Positions 15,923 to 21,446 are shown, numbered from the stretch's first letter. The stretch is DNA of 21,446 bases from an uncultured Bacteroides sp. (GCA_900546645.1 URDR01000052.1:1-21446), one strand, 5' to 3'. A program made the numbers and translations. Notes: a model not told the origin generated them from the letters alone.

Positions 15923-16345
15923 TTAATCGATGGATAAATCTAAATATAAGTTGCCGTAAAGGATATAGCCTTGATAGCTGAAACTGAAAGAATCGTCTAC
16001 TTTCTTGCTGCCGGCAAATTTCAAGAAGGTGGTTTCATCTTTTGTCTCTTCTTGTAAGGGAATATCTTTTATTTCAATTGAATTATAGCCTTCAAAAACA
16101 TGGATGAGCGTGATGCTTCCCGTTTTGAAATCTCCTGCACGGAAATTGACCTTGGCTTGCTCTGAAACGCTGTTCCCGTTGATGGTGGCAGTAAGGGTTT
16201 TGTCTGCATCGTTTTTTGAGTATTCTCCGTCAAGATAGCTGGTTAACTCAAATCCGCTGTTCCCGTTGTTGTCATCGTCGCAGGAAACTAAACTTGTACT
16301 TAGAAGAATGAATCCGAAGCTGAGTAATAAAAAGAATTTTTTCAT
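15923..16345 (-). CDS. small surface lipoprotein, unrecognised family
   Basis: A 140-residue lipoprotein. The signal peptide MKKFFLLLSFGFILLSTSLV ends in the lipobox LVSC (Cys22), followed by DDDNN. This acidic run right after the Cys matches the known lipoprotein surface-export signal of Bacteroidetes, so it is probably displayed outside. The mature part is predicted all-beta (LTATINGNSVSEQAKVNF, SITLIHVFEGYNSIEI, SFSYQGYILYGNLYLDLSID), resembling small calycin-like or DUF-type Bacteroides lipoproteins, but I cannot name the family. It is the first gene of the minus-strand operon, with a TAAATTTG box 60 bases upstream, and the receptor follows after 66 bases. It may be an accessory ligand-binding subunit; that is inference from position. 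Confidence 0.75.
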   Translation of the reverse strand: MKKFFLLLSFGFILLSTSLVSCDDDNNGNSGFELTSYLDGEYSKNDADKTLTATINGNSVSEQAKVNFRAGDFKTGSITLIHVFEGYNSIEIKDIPLQEETKDETTFLKFAGSKKVDDSFSFSYQGYILYGNLYLDLSID

Positions 16346-16404
16346 AATTTGTATAGTTTTTTTATAAATAAATTAGAATGTAAAGATTGCAATAAATATG
16401 AGGA

Positions 16405-16412
16405 CAAATTTA
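16405..16412 (-). promoter_or_regulatory. -7 box for lipoprotein-receptor operon
   Basis: The minus strand reads TAAATTTG, matching TAnnTTTG, giving a leader of about 50 bases to the lipoprotein ATG at 16345. Confidence 0.5.
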
Positions 16413-16562
16413 GTTGAGGCTGGCTTATGTTGTGCTTTGAAAAATGTAAAAAAAATAAATATTTATTTGTCTCTCGTTAAATAACCTTGGTAATTCTAAT
16501 TTACTTTAAATCTGTTTTTTCTATACTAAACTTAAGGCAAAATAACTGCTCTTTATTTCATT

Positions 16563-16570
16563 TACCTTTG
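16563..16570 (+). promoter_or_regulatory. orphan plus-strand -7 box
   Basis: TACCTTTG matches TAnnTTTG exactly, but no annotated plus-strand gene follows until proA. A transcript from here would cross the repeat array and run antisense to the gene at 16895-17365. Confidence 0.4.
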
Positions 16571-16593
16571 AAGTTGTAAGGGTAAAAAAAGAG

Positions 16594-16752
16594 ATGTTGA
16601 TAAGGTTTGACTGTTATTGCGACTTGCTGTTCTCGTTACTACGACTTCGGGAGATAATTTGGATAAAGCATTTCATTCCTTCCTCTCCCTCAAAAAAGTT
16701 TTTCGCGAAATTTGCCTGCACCCTACACGTTTTTAGGGTTAATTGTCTGTAG
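16594..16752 (+). CDS. possible 52-residue small protein, doubtful
   Basis: An ATG 24 bases after the orphan -7 box opens a frame of 52 residues (start MLIRFDCYCDLLFSLLRLRE, end HVFRVNCL) that stops at TAG 16750-16752. An A-rich, purine-rich stretch (AAAAAAAGAG) precedes the ATG. The first half is a hydrophobic, amphipathic-looking segment and the end runs through the left part of the repeat array, so the frame may be accidental. No family is recognised and there is no codon-bias support beyond openness. Confidence 0.2.
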   Translation: MLIRFDCYCDLLFSLLRLREIIWIKHFIPSSPSKKFFAKFACTLHVFRVNCL

Positions 16753-16827
16753 AGTAATTGTTTAAAGCGTGTAGGACGCAGTGTAGGGCGGTGTAGGACG
16801 CTGCATTTGCCTACACGCGCCCTGCAC
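16715..16827. repeat. array of GTGTAGG/GTGCAGG words in both orientations
   Basis: Seven copies lie in 113 bases. CCTGCAC is at 16715-16721 and CCTACAC at 16722-16728 (reverse orientation). GTGTAGG is at 16769-16775, 16781-16787 and 16791-16797 (forward). CCTACAC at 16810-16816 and CCTGCAC at 16821-16827 are reverse again. GCGTGTAGG (16767-16775) can pair with CCTACACGC (16810-16818), and the flanks TTTGCCT...CACGTTT are near-copies of each other. The layout is reverse, forward, reverse. Confidence 0.75.
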
Positions 16828-16894
16828 GTTTGAATCACATCTTTTAGGTCTGTTTGAAACCTCCAAAGCCGCTGTGTCTTAGTTTTGCAGCAAC

Positions 16895-17365
16895 TTACTC
16901 TTCCAGCTTGAAACTGTTCAAAATCTGTTCCGGTTCGGAGTCTTCCGCCTGCCGGTAAATAATGGAAATATAAAATCCGCAACTTCCGTCTTTGGCAAGG
17001 AGGTAACTGTACATACATTTGTCGGTCTCGCAGTCACCTTTCAGTTTCGCTCCGTGAAACTGAGCCAAATCAAATGTGGAAACATCGCTTTGATTGGATA
17101 CTTCATCGTCGGCAGCAATGTTTTTCAGTTCTTGGGAAAGCTCAGATGCCTTCATCCCTTCACTGTCTAAAAGCTGTACGGTGATGTAATACGTAGGGTT
17201 GCTCACAATGTATCCGTCTTCGGAATCATCTTCTACCACGATGTCGGAAGGAGCTTCAAACGAAACCCCGTACGATGACCACGTGGTGGTTTTCAGTTCA
17301 TCTGCCAAAACCGGGACACAGGTAAGGAGCAAGGCTGCCACGGCTGCGGAAATCTTAGTTCTCAT
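16895..17365 (-). CDS. small exported protein of unknown function
   Basis: A 156-residue protein with a signal peptide (MRTKISAAVAALLLTCVPVLA, cleavage likely before DEL), so it is periplasmic or secreted. The mature part starts with SYGVSFEAPSDIVVEDD and contains helix ASELSQELKNIAADDEV and strands YITVQLLDS and GFYISIIYR. This order is reminiscent of the DcrB/PsbP-like fold, but the match is only by pattern. Three Cys in the second half (GDCETDKCMY, GSCGF) could form a disulfide. Its ATG overlaps the stop of the DUF2007 gene by four bases (ATGA), so the two are translationally coupled. No function can be assigned. Confidence 0.7.
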   Translation of the reverse strand: MRTKISAAVAALLLTCVPVLADELKTTTWSSYGVSFEAPSDIVVEDDSEDGYIVSNPTYYITVQLLDSEGMKASELSQELKNIAADDEVSNQSDVSTFDLAQFHGAKLKGDCETDKCMYSYLLAKDGSCGFYISIIYRQAEDSEPEQILNSFKLEE

Positions 17366-17592
17366 ATTTTTCTTTCGGCTACAACTTTTTTAGCGTAAAC
17401 TTCTTCTTCTTTGTTTACCATGACCAAAACCCTTCCTCCGGCATTGGCATAAGGCGAGGTGACGGCAGATAAGGTTTCGTCTTTAATCATGGCTTGTACT
17501 CCGGCTGATTCCAACAGCCCTTTTACTAACTCGGCTTCCCAGAGGTTCCCCCGGAAAACTTCTACCAATGAATCATATGCATTTGTTTTCAT
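17362..17592 (-). CDS. DUF2007 domain protein
   Basis: A 76-residue cytosolic protein of the DUF2007 group, described as putative signal-transducing proteins with a small ferredoxin-like alpha-beta fold. It shows the family features: VEVFRGNLWEAELVKGLLES (strand plus helix for the N-terminal half), AGVQAMIKDE, and the closing RVLVMVNKEEEVYAKKVV. It fills the whole protein, as is usual. It overlaps the next gene (exported protein) by the four-base ATGA and has a TATCTTTG box 52 bases before its ATG, divergent from proA. Its molecular function is not known. Confidence 0.85.
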   Translation of the reverse strand: MKTNAYDSLVEVFRGNLWEAELVKGLLESAGVQAMIKDETLSAVTSPYANAGGRVLVMVNKEEEVYAKKVVAERKI

Positions 17593-17643
17593 GACAGGGT
17601 GGTTTTAAAGATTAATACAATGAAGATTTATCTCTTCGTTATT

Positions 17644-17651
17644 CAAAGATA
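17644..17651 (-). promoter_or_regulatory. -7 box for DUF2007 gene pair
   Basis: The minus strand reads TATCTTTG, a TAnnTTTG match, with a leader of about 45 bases. The divergent proA promoter lies about 45 bases away. Confidence 0.55.
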
Positions 17652-17693
17652 AGAAAGTTTTGCTAATTATGCGAATGTTATGTGGGAAAAAAC

Positions 17694-17701
17694 TATTTTT
17701 G
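17694..17701 (+). promoter_or_regulatory. -7 box for proA
   Basis: TATTTTTG fits TAnnTTTG and lies 29 bases before the proA ATG. The nearest TTTG upstream (17659-17662) is too far for a standard -33 element, so the assignment is moderate. Confidence 0.45.
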
Positions 17702-17730
17702 TGATAAACTATAACGAATGATAGGATGAT

Positions 17731-18978
17731 ATGGAACTGAATGAAACTTTCCGGGCGGTAAGACGGGCTTCACGGAAGCTTGCCCTGATGGAAGAAGAGC
17801 AGATTAATGCGATATTGCGTGGCGTGGCAGATGAAATAGATGCGGATGCGGAGGCAATATTGAAAGCGAATGCTGAAGATTTGGCACGTATGGATAAGGC
17901 GAATCCGAAATATGACCGACTGAAGTTGACGGAACAGCGGCTGGCAGATATTGCTGCCGATATGCGTAATGTGGCTTCGCTGCCTTCTCCCTTGAATCGG
18001 GTGATAGAAGAAAGGGTACGTCCCAATGGATTGAAACTGAAAAAGGTAAGTGTACCGTTTGGGGTGATTGGTGTGATTTATGAGGCGCGTCCTAATGTGA
18101 GTTTTGATGTCTTTGCTCTTTGCCTGAAAAGCGGCAATGCCTGCATCCTGAAAGGGGGAAGTGATGCCGAGAGTTCGAACCGGGCGATTGTGGATTTGAT
18201 TCACCGGGTGTTAGACCGCATGAGGGTGGATACGCATGTAGTGGCGTTATTGCCCTCTGGCCGTGAGGCTACTGCTGAGTTGCTCCATGCCGAAGGATGG
18301 GTGGACTTGATTATCCCTCGCGGAAGCAGCAGCTTGATAGAGTTTGTACGGAAGGAGTCGGTGGTTCCGGTTATTGAGACCGGTGCCGGAATTTGCCATA
18401 CTTATTTTGATGCGGCGGGTGAGGTGAAGAAGGGGGCTGCCATTATCCATAATGCCAAGACGCGCAGGGTAAGTGTGTGTAATGCCCTCGACTGCTTGCT
18501 GGTGCATGCTTCCCGTCTGGCAGACTTGCCTGCCTTGTGTGATCCGCTCAAAGAAAGCAAGGTAGTGATTTATGCCGATGAGCGGGCTTATGAGGCTCTG
18601 GCGGCTCATTATCCGGAGCAGTGGCTGATTCATGCCGATGCGCACAGCTATGGCACGGAGTTCCTGGATTATAAGATGGCAGTGAAGACGGTGGATAGTG
18701 TAGAGGATGCCGTTTCGCATATTTATACTTACAGCTCGAAGCATAGTGAGTGTATTGTGACCGAGGATAAGCAGGTTGCCGACTTCTTTATGAGGGCGGT
18801 CGATGCTGCTTGTGTGTATGTCAATGCACCGACTTCGTTTACGGATGGAGCCCAGTTTGGTTTGGGGGCTGAAATTGGAATCAGTACGCAGAAGCTTCAT
18901 GCGCGTGGCCCGATGGGACTGGCTGAGATTACGACTTATAAATGGCTGATTGAGGGGAACGGACAAATCAGAAGTTGA
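17731..18978 (+). CDS. proA: glutamate-5-semialdehyde dehydrogenase (gamma-glutamyl phosphate reductase)
   Basis: Reduces gamma-glutamyl phosphate with NADPH to glutamate-5-semialdehyde, the second step of proline synthesis, in the cytosol. The 415-residue length is normal for ProA. Visible motifs: PFGVIGVIYEARPNVSFDVF and CLKSGNACILKGGSDAESSN (cofactor domain), LIIPRGSSSLIEFV, then the catalytic Cys222 in GAGICHTYFD, KTRRVSVCNALD, and TDGAQFGLGAEIGIST near the end. It begins MELNETFRAVRRASRKL, with the typical ProA N-terminal helix; ATG 17731 has a -7 box 29 bases ahead. It is followed after 95 bases by argF'. It substrates on the ProB product, yet proB lies far upstream beyond the beta-barrel, kinase, galactosidase and receptor genes. 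Confidence 0.96.
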   Translation: MELNETFRAVRRASRKLALMEEEQINAILRGVADEIDADAEAILKANAEDLARMDKANPKYDRLKLTEQRLADIAADMRNVASLPSPLNRVIEERVRPNGLKLKKVSVPFGVIGVIYEARPNVSFDVFALCLKSGNACILKGGSDAESSNRAIVDLIHRVLDRMRVDTHVVALLPSGREATAELLHAEGWVDLIIPRGSSSLIEFVRKESVVPVIETGAGICHTYFDAAGEVKKGAAIIHNAKTRRVSVCNALDCLLVHASRLADLPALCDPLKESKVVIYADERAYEALAAHYPEQWLIHADAHSYGTEFLDYKMAVKTVDSVEDAVSHIYTYSSKHSECIVTEDKQVADFFMRAVDAACVYVNAPTSFTDGAQFGLGAEIGISTQKLHARGPMGLAEITTYKWLIEGNGQIRS

Positions 18979-19033
18979 ATAGGTAGTGTTGAATTATTTT
19001 TCACTTTCCTTCGGTTAAGTTGTATTTTTATTT

Positions 19034-19041
19034 TATATTTG
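19034..19041 (+). promoter_or_regulatory. -7 box for argF'
   Basis: TATATTTG matches TAnnTTTG 32 bases before the ATG, inside the 95-base gap after proA, so argF' can be transcribed on its own. Confidence 0.5.
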
Positions 19042-19073
19042 TCGCATAAAACTTATTTATATACATATTTCTT

Positions 19074-20036
19074 ATGAAAACTTACACCAATGTATTCGAC
19101 TTGGGTGATTTGAAGGTAGCTCTTGCCGAGGCGTTCGAGATTAAAAAAAATCGTTATCAATATGAATCATTGGGCAAGCATAAAACCTGTTTGCTGATTT
19201 TCTTTAACAACAGTTTGCGTACGCGTCTTAGTACGCAGAAGGCTGCCCGTAACTTGGGAATGGACGTGATTGTGCTGGATGTGAACCAGGGTGCGTGGAA
19301 GTTGGAAACGGAGCGCGGAGTAATCATGGACGGGGATAAAAGTGAACATCTGCTGGAGGCAATTCCGGTAATGGCTTCTTATTGTGATTTGATTGGGGTG
19401 CGCTCATTTGCTCGCTTTGAGAGCCGGGAGGATGATTATAATGAAAAGATTCTGAATCAGTTTATCCGGTATTCTGGCAAACCTGTTTTCTCGATGGAAG
19501 CGGCAACCGGACATCCGCTACAGGCTTTTGCTGACTTGATTACCATTGAAGAATATAAGAAGAAAGAACGTCCTAAGGTGGTGCTTACCTGGGCTCCTCA
19601 TCCGCGTGCATTGCCGCAGGCTGTGCCGAACTCTTTTGCCGATTTTATGAATGAGGCAGATGTGGACTTTGTGATTACGCATCCGCATGGATATGAGCTG
19701 GACCCGAAATTTGTGCGCGGGGCGAAGGTGGAATATAATCAGATGAAGGCTTTCGAGGGAGCTGACTTTATTTATGCGAAGAACTGGGCTTGTCCGGGGG
19801 TAACATCGCCCGAAGACTATGGCAAGATTTTGAGCAAGGATATGAGCTGGACGGTAGATGCGGCTCACATGGCGGTTACCAATGATGCGTTTTTCATGCA
19901 CTGTCTGCCGGTTCGCCGTAACATGATTGTGACGGATGATGTGATTGAAGCTCCTACTTCATTGGTGATTCCGGAAGCGGCTAACCGGGAAATCTCGGCA
20001 ACAGTGGTGCTGAAGCGTATGCTGGAGGCGTTGTAA
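19074..20036 (+). CDS. argF': N-succinyl-L-ornithine carbamoyltransferase
   Basis: Transfers a carbamoyl group from carbamoyl phosphate to N-succinylornithine in the arginine pathway of Bacteroidetes, which uses succinylated rather than free ornithine. The 320-residue protein matches the Bacteroides fragilis enzyme in layout. Carbamoyl-phosphate residues are in NNSLRTRLS (45-53), with WKLETERGVIMDGD following. The HPLQ motif is in ATGHPLQAFADL, the proline-rich loop is WAPHPRALPQAVPNS, and HCLPVRRNMIVTDD is near the C-terminus. Position 90 (GDKS90EH), where the B. fragilis enzyme has Pro and the acetylornithine enzyme of Xanthomonas has Glu, is Ser here; lack of Glu favours succinylornithine. 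It ends at TAA 20034-20036, and foreign tnpB-derived sequence begins within about 45 bases. Confidence 0.92.
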   Translation: MKTYTNVFDLGDLKVALAEAFEIKKNRYQYESLGKHKTCLLIFFNNSLRTRLSTQKAARNLGMDVIVLDVNQGAWKLETERGVIMDGDKSEHLLEAIPVMASYCDLIGVRSFARFESREDDYNEKILNQFIRYSGKPVFSMEAATGHPLQAFADLITIEEYKKKERPKVVLTWAPHPRALPQAVPNSFADFMNEADVDFVITHPHGYELDPKFVRGAKVEYNQMKAFEGADFIYAKNWACPGVTSPEDYGKILSKDMSWTVDAAHMAVTNDAFFMHCLPVRRNMIVTDDVIEAPTSLVIPEAANREISATVVLKRMLEAL

Positions 20037-20077
20037 TAAAATGGATGATATATCTGTTGAGGAAATTGTTTTTCGGT

Positions 20078-20272
20078 GTAGGGGACTTCAATGCAGCTTG
20101 CAACATAAAAAGATTTGGCTTGAAAGCCCTACCCACGGAGCGTGGGAAAGTCAAGCCTGTGGACTGCCCAACGGTGGATGACCGAACTCGTGTCCTAAAA
20201 AGCAATGGCAGGAAGAAGCAGGAAAAGAGAGGAGGTATTGGTATCTCCGAAGCCGCTAAATCTTTAGTTTAG
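20078..20272 (+). pseudogene. tnpB (IS605/IS1341-type) C-terminal remnant
   Basis: Only the last 60-odd codons of an RNA-guided TnpB-type nuclease remain. DFNAACNIKRFGL is the terminal RuvC motif with its catalytic Asp (codon at 20084-20086). It is followed by the basic tail region KALPTERGKVKP, DCPTVDDRTRVL and the closing KSLV, stop TAG 20270-20272. The other RuvC acidic residues, the zinc finger and the helical domains are missing (family length about 400). The break lies near 20078, about 45 bases after the argF' stop. No tnpA and no left end are present. The stop codon lies inside the right-end hairpin, as in intact elements. Confidence 0.85.
20117..20157 (+). ncRNA. omega-RNA-like nested stem within tnpB remnant
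   Basis: GGCTTGA (20117-20123) pairs with TCAAGCC (20151-20157), and inside it CCCACG (20132-20137) pairs with CGTGGG (20141-20146) around GAG. Together with the right-end hairpin at 20252-20276 this is the arrangement of the 3' part of an omega RNA, the guide RNA that overlaps the end of tnpB. Whether it is still transcribed is unknown. Confidence 0.5.
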
Positions 20273-20282
20273 CGGTAGTTCA
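20252..20282 (+). mobile_element. right end of IS605-type element with hairpin
   Basis: CCGCTAAA (20253-20260) pairs with TTTAGCGG (20268-20275), followed by TAGTTCAC. This is the usual shape of the right end of IS200/IS605 elements carrying tnpB. The element boundary is placed after CAC at 20283 or a base or two before; downstream the frame of a different gene begins at once. Confidence 0.75.
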
Positions 20283-20283
20283 C

Positions 20284-20637
20284 AAATCGCATGATCAGGC
20301 ATCCGGCAGGATGATGGTTGGAAATCTGGGTGGAGAAGCCTTGAACCGAGCTGAATGGAATGAGGTGTATATTGAGAAGGGCGGAAAATACCAGATGTGT
20401 ATCTCTTATCTTCCTGCGAAAGGTCATGAACGGGAGGTAAACGACCGCTGTCTGGAGGTTGAAGTTAACGGGCAGAAAGTGCGCTTGGATGACTTGGAAA
20501 CGGATGTTGAAAAGGGAATGTCGCAAGTGGTGTTTCAGGTTGATTTACGCAAAGGATATAATTCGGTGAAGATAGGCAGTGCCTATACTTGGACTCCCGA
20601 TTTAGACTGCTTTACTTTAAAGCGAATGACTCCTTAA
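20284..20637 (+). pseudogene. C-terminal carbohydrate-binding domain of a lost glycosidase
   Basis: The frame runs from the element end to TAA 20635-20637: SHDQASGRMMVGNLGGEALN, then WNEVYIEKGGKYQMCISYLP, CLEVEVNGQKVRL, VVFQVDLRKGYNSVKIG and WTPDLDCFTL. This is the layout of a CBM6/35-like beta-sandwich found at the C-terminus of several Bacteroidetes glycosidases, such as GH27-type alpha-galactosidases (the specific enzyme is a guess). There is no signal peptide and no catalytic domain, and the frame is cut exactly at the tnpB right end. The ATG at 20311 is an internal Met, not a credible start. The 5' part of the gene was lost together with most of the IS element. Confidence 0.7.
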
Positions 20638-20718
20638 ATTTCTCTCTCAACTACTATACACAAACTCTCTAAATTTACTCTAAACAGGTAATGGAAAGAG
20701 GGTGTGCCTCATTTTTTG

Positions 20719-20763
20719 AAAGGGTCATATCATTACTCTATATAGAGCTTGATACGACCCTTT
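20719..20763. terminator. long hairpin between convergent genes
   Basis: AAAGGGTCATATCA (20719-20732) pairs with TGATACGACCCTTT (20750-20763) with one A-C mismatch; the loop contains the 12-base palindrome CTCTATATAGAG (20736-20747), which extends it. A T-run follows on the plus strand, and it lies just past the stop of the minus-strand gene, so it can serve both. Confidence 0.75.
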
Positions 20764-20768
20764 TAAAT

Positions 20769-21200
20769 TCACTTTAATACAAATTCAGCGAAAACTTTAC
20801 GCTTTTCATAAATCTCTTTCTCGATAGTAATATACTTTATCACTCTGTATTTCCCTGGAGTATATTTATATTTTTCTTTATTCAAATAACATGTAAACAT
20901 CCTTGATTCACCTCTGCCAACAAAATAAATCCCGGCTTTCCAAGCCATACTACCGAAATCAATATCTACCCATTTCCCTGATTGAAACTTCTGAAAATCA
21001 TAATAAAATCCACAAGAAAGCCTGAAATCAGTATGGTTAAAAAGACGAACATCTATAAAGTCAGAAGACAAATCTTTGATATACGGAACTACCTTCATGA
21101 CAATAGAATCGCTTGGAACACAAGAACCGCTCTTCTGTCCTTTCACATTCAAAGAAAGAAAAGTAAAAAATAAAACAAAAAAGAATTGAACTCTAACCAT
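20769..21200 (-). CDS. small secreted protein with bacterial Ig-like fold
   Basis: A 143-residue protein with signal peptide (MVRVQFFFVLFFTFLSLNVKGQ). A GTG start at 21221 would add seven residues; ATG 21200 is preferred because it begins the signal sequence directly. The mature part has the strand order seen in single-domain Ig-like proteins of Bacteroides: DFIDVRLFNHTDFRLSCGF, FQKFQSGKWVDIDF, GESRMFTCYLN, YTPGKYRVIKYI, and a closing VFAEFVLK. The 'GKW' and 'PGKYRV.K' patterns are typical of this group, in which function is unknown. Two Cys in the mature part could pair. It ends beside a shared hairpin. Confidence 0.7.
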   Translation of the reverse strand: MVRVQFFFVLFFTFLSLNVKGQKSGSCVPSDSIVMKVVPYIKDLSSDFIDVRLFNHTDFRLSCGFYYDFQKFQSGKWVDIDFGSMAWKAGIYFVGRGESRMFTCYLNKEKYKYTPGKYRVIKYITIEKEIYEKRKVFAEFVLK

Positions 21201-21399
21201 ACGCTCAAAAAATAAATTCACGTGAAGTTTAATTTAAAACTTTGCGTGGGTTAACAAATTAATATCGTTCTATACCAAAATTCATATTATATTCGGAGTT
21301 TTCATATAATAGACTAATAGACTAAAAACAAGCTTTTTCATGAGTCTAATGATTTAAGATTACTTCCATAAAGATAAATAAAACATTGGTTCTTTATCC
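21201..21399. other. AT-rich region at contig end
   Basis: The genomic sequence upstream of the Ig-like gene is very AT-rich; I see no gene and no clear TAnnTTTG box for it in the 199 bases present. Confidence 0.5.
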
Positions 21400-21446
21400 C
21401 TGTCTCTTATACACATCTGACGCTGCCGACGATAAGGCTCGTGTAG
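21400..21446 (+). other. Nextera sequencing adapter, not genomic
   Basis: CTGTCTCTTATACACATCT (21400-21418) is the Tn5 mosaic end and GACGCTGCCGACGA (21419-21432) the Nextera read adapter, both in reverse-complement form. Then come eight bases TAAGGCTC, where the i5 index belongs (reverse complement GAGCCTTA), and GTGTAG, the start of the P5 side. The real genome ends at or before 21399. Confidence 0.98.

Larger units (their letters stand above)
16346..16894. other. 549-base non-coding region with repeat array
   Basis: No established gene lies here. From left to right it contains the operon promoter (minus, 16405-16412), an AT-rich segment, a plus-strand -7 box (16563-16570), a possible 52-residue open frame (16594-16752), a TTTCGCGAAA palindrome (16701-16710) and a GC-rich array of GTGTAGG-like words (16715-16827). 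The array stands out strongly from the AT-rich surroundings. Confidence 0.7.

Noticed and set aside
16715..16827. CRISPR array
   Set aside because: The repeated word is only seven bases, occurs in both orientations, and spacing is irregular (7 to 47 bases).
16614..17018. 134-codon minus-strand frame overlapping the exported-protein gene
   Set aside because: It lies out of frame across a signal-peptide protein and the repeat array, with no family features.
18247..18966. 239-codon minus-strand frame opposite proA
   Set aside because: Antisense to an intact, well-recognised enzyme gene; composition is that of a reverse shadow.
1..21399. tRNA, rRNA or riboswitch genes
   Set aside because: I looked for acceptor-stem and CCA-type ends, rRNA-like blocks and known riboswitch cores and saw none that I could support by eye.

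Overview
The window reads as chromosomal DNA of a Bacteroidales gut bacterium, most likely Bacteroides or Phocaeicola. Four things point there: repeated TAnnTTTG -7 promoter boxes 20-60 bases before starts; a TonB-dependent receptor paired with a DUF4249 lipoprotein; lipoproteins with acidic residues just after the lipidated Cys; and an argF' of the Bacteroides fragilis N-succinylornithine carbamoyltransferase type. The sequence is a contig end: its last 47 bases are Nextera adapter, not genome.

Layout. 1-2200 is an eroded accessory patch: a Fic protein cut by the window start, a DUF1016/YhcG-type nuclease gene broken by one in-frame TGA, and a frameshifted tyrosine recombinase remnant. 2223-4229 holds divergent HAD phosphatase and proB genes. 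4305-8353 has an outer-membrane beta-barrel protein, then a sensor kinase, its OmpR-type regulator and a PepSY-like lipoprotein, which probably form one regulatory unit. 8489-11599 is an exported GH2 beta-galactosidase on the minus strand. 11679-16345 is a minus-strand operon of small surface lipoprotein, TonB-dependent receptor, DUF4249 lipoprotein and MltD-like lytic transglycosylase. 16346-16894 is a 549-base non-coding stretch with a GC-rich array of GTGTAGG-like words. 16895-17592 is a DUF2007 gene overlapping a small exported protein. 17731-20036 is proA and argF'. 20078-20640 is a junction of two remnants: the last part of an IS605-type tnpB with its right-end hairpin, fused to the C-terminal domain of a lost glycosidase. 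A small secreted Ig-like protein precedes the adapter.

How the genes fit together. ProB and ProA carry out the first two steps of proline synthesis, and ArgF' the carbamoylation step of arginine synthesis; here proB is about 13.5 kb from proA, with the envelope and sensory genes between them. The kinase/regulator pair lies directly before a promoter carrying 11-base-period repeats typical of OmpR/PhoB-type sites, so the PepSY lipoprotein is the natural target. The receptor, DUF4249 and lipoprotein probably form an outer-membrane uptake complex, and an intrinsic-terminator-like hairpin immediately before the receptor start suggests control by attenuation.

Most noteworthy: the GTGTAGG array with an outward-facing promoter beside it; the attenuator-like hairpin before the receptor; the 11-base-period repeats; the orphan omega-RNA-like tnpB end; and Ser rather than Pro at the specificity position of ArgF'. 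No clearly new multi-gene system is visible.
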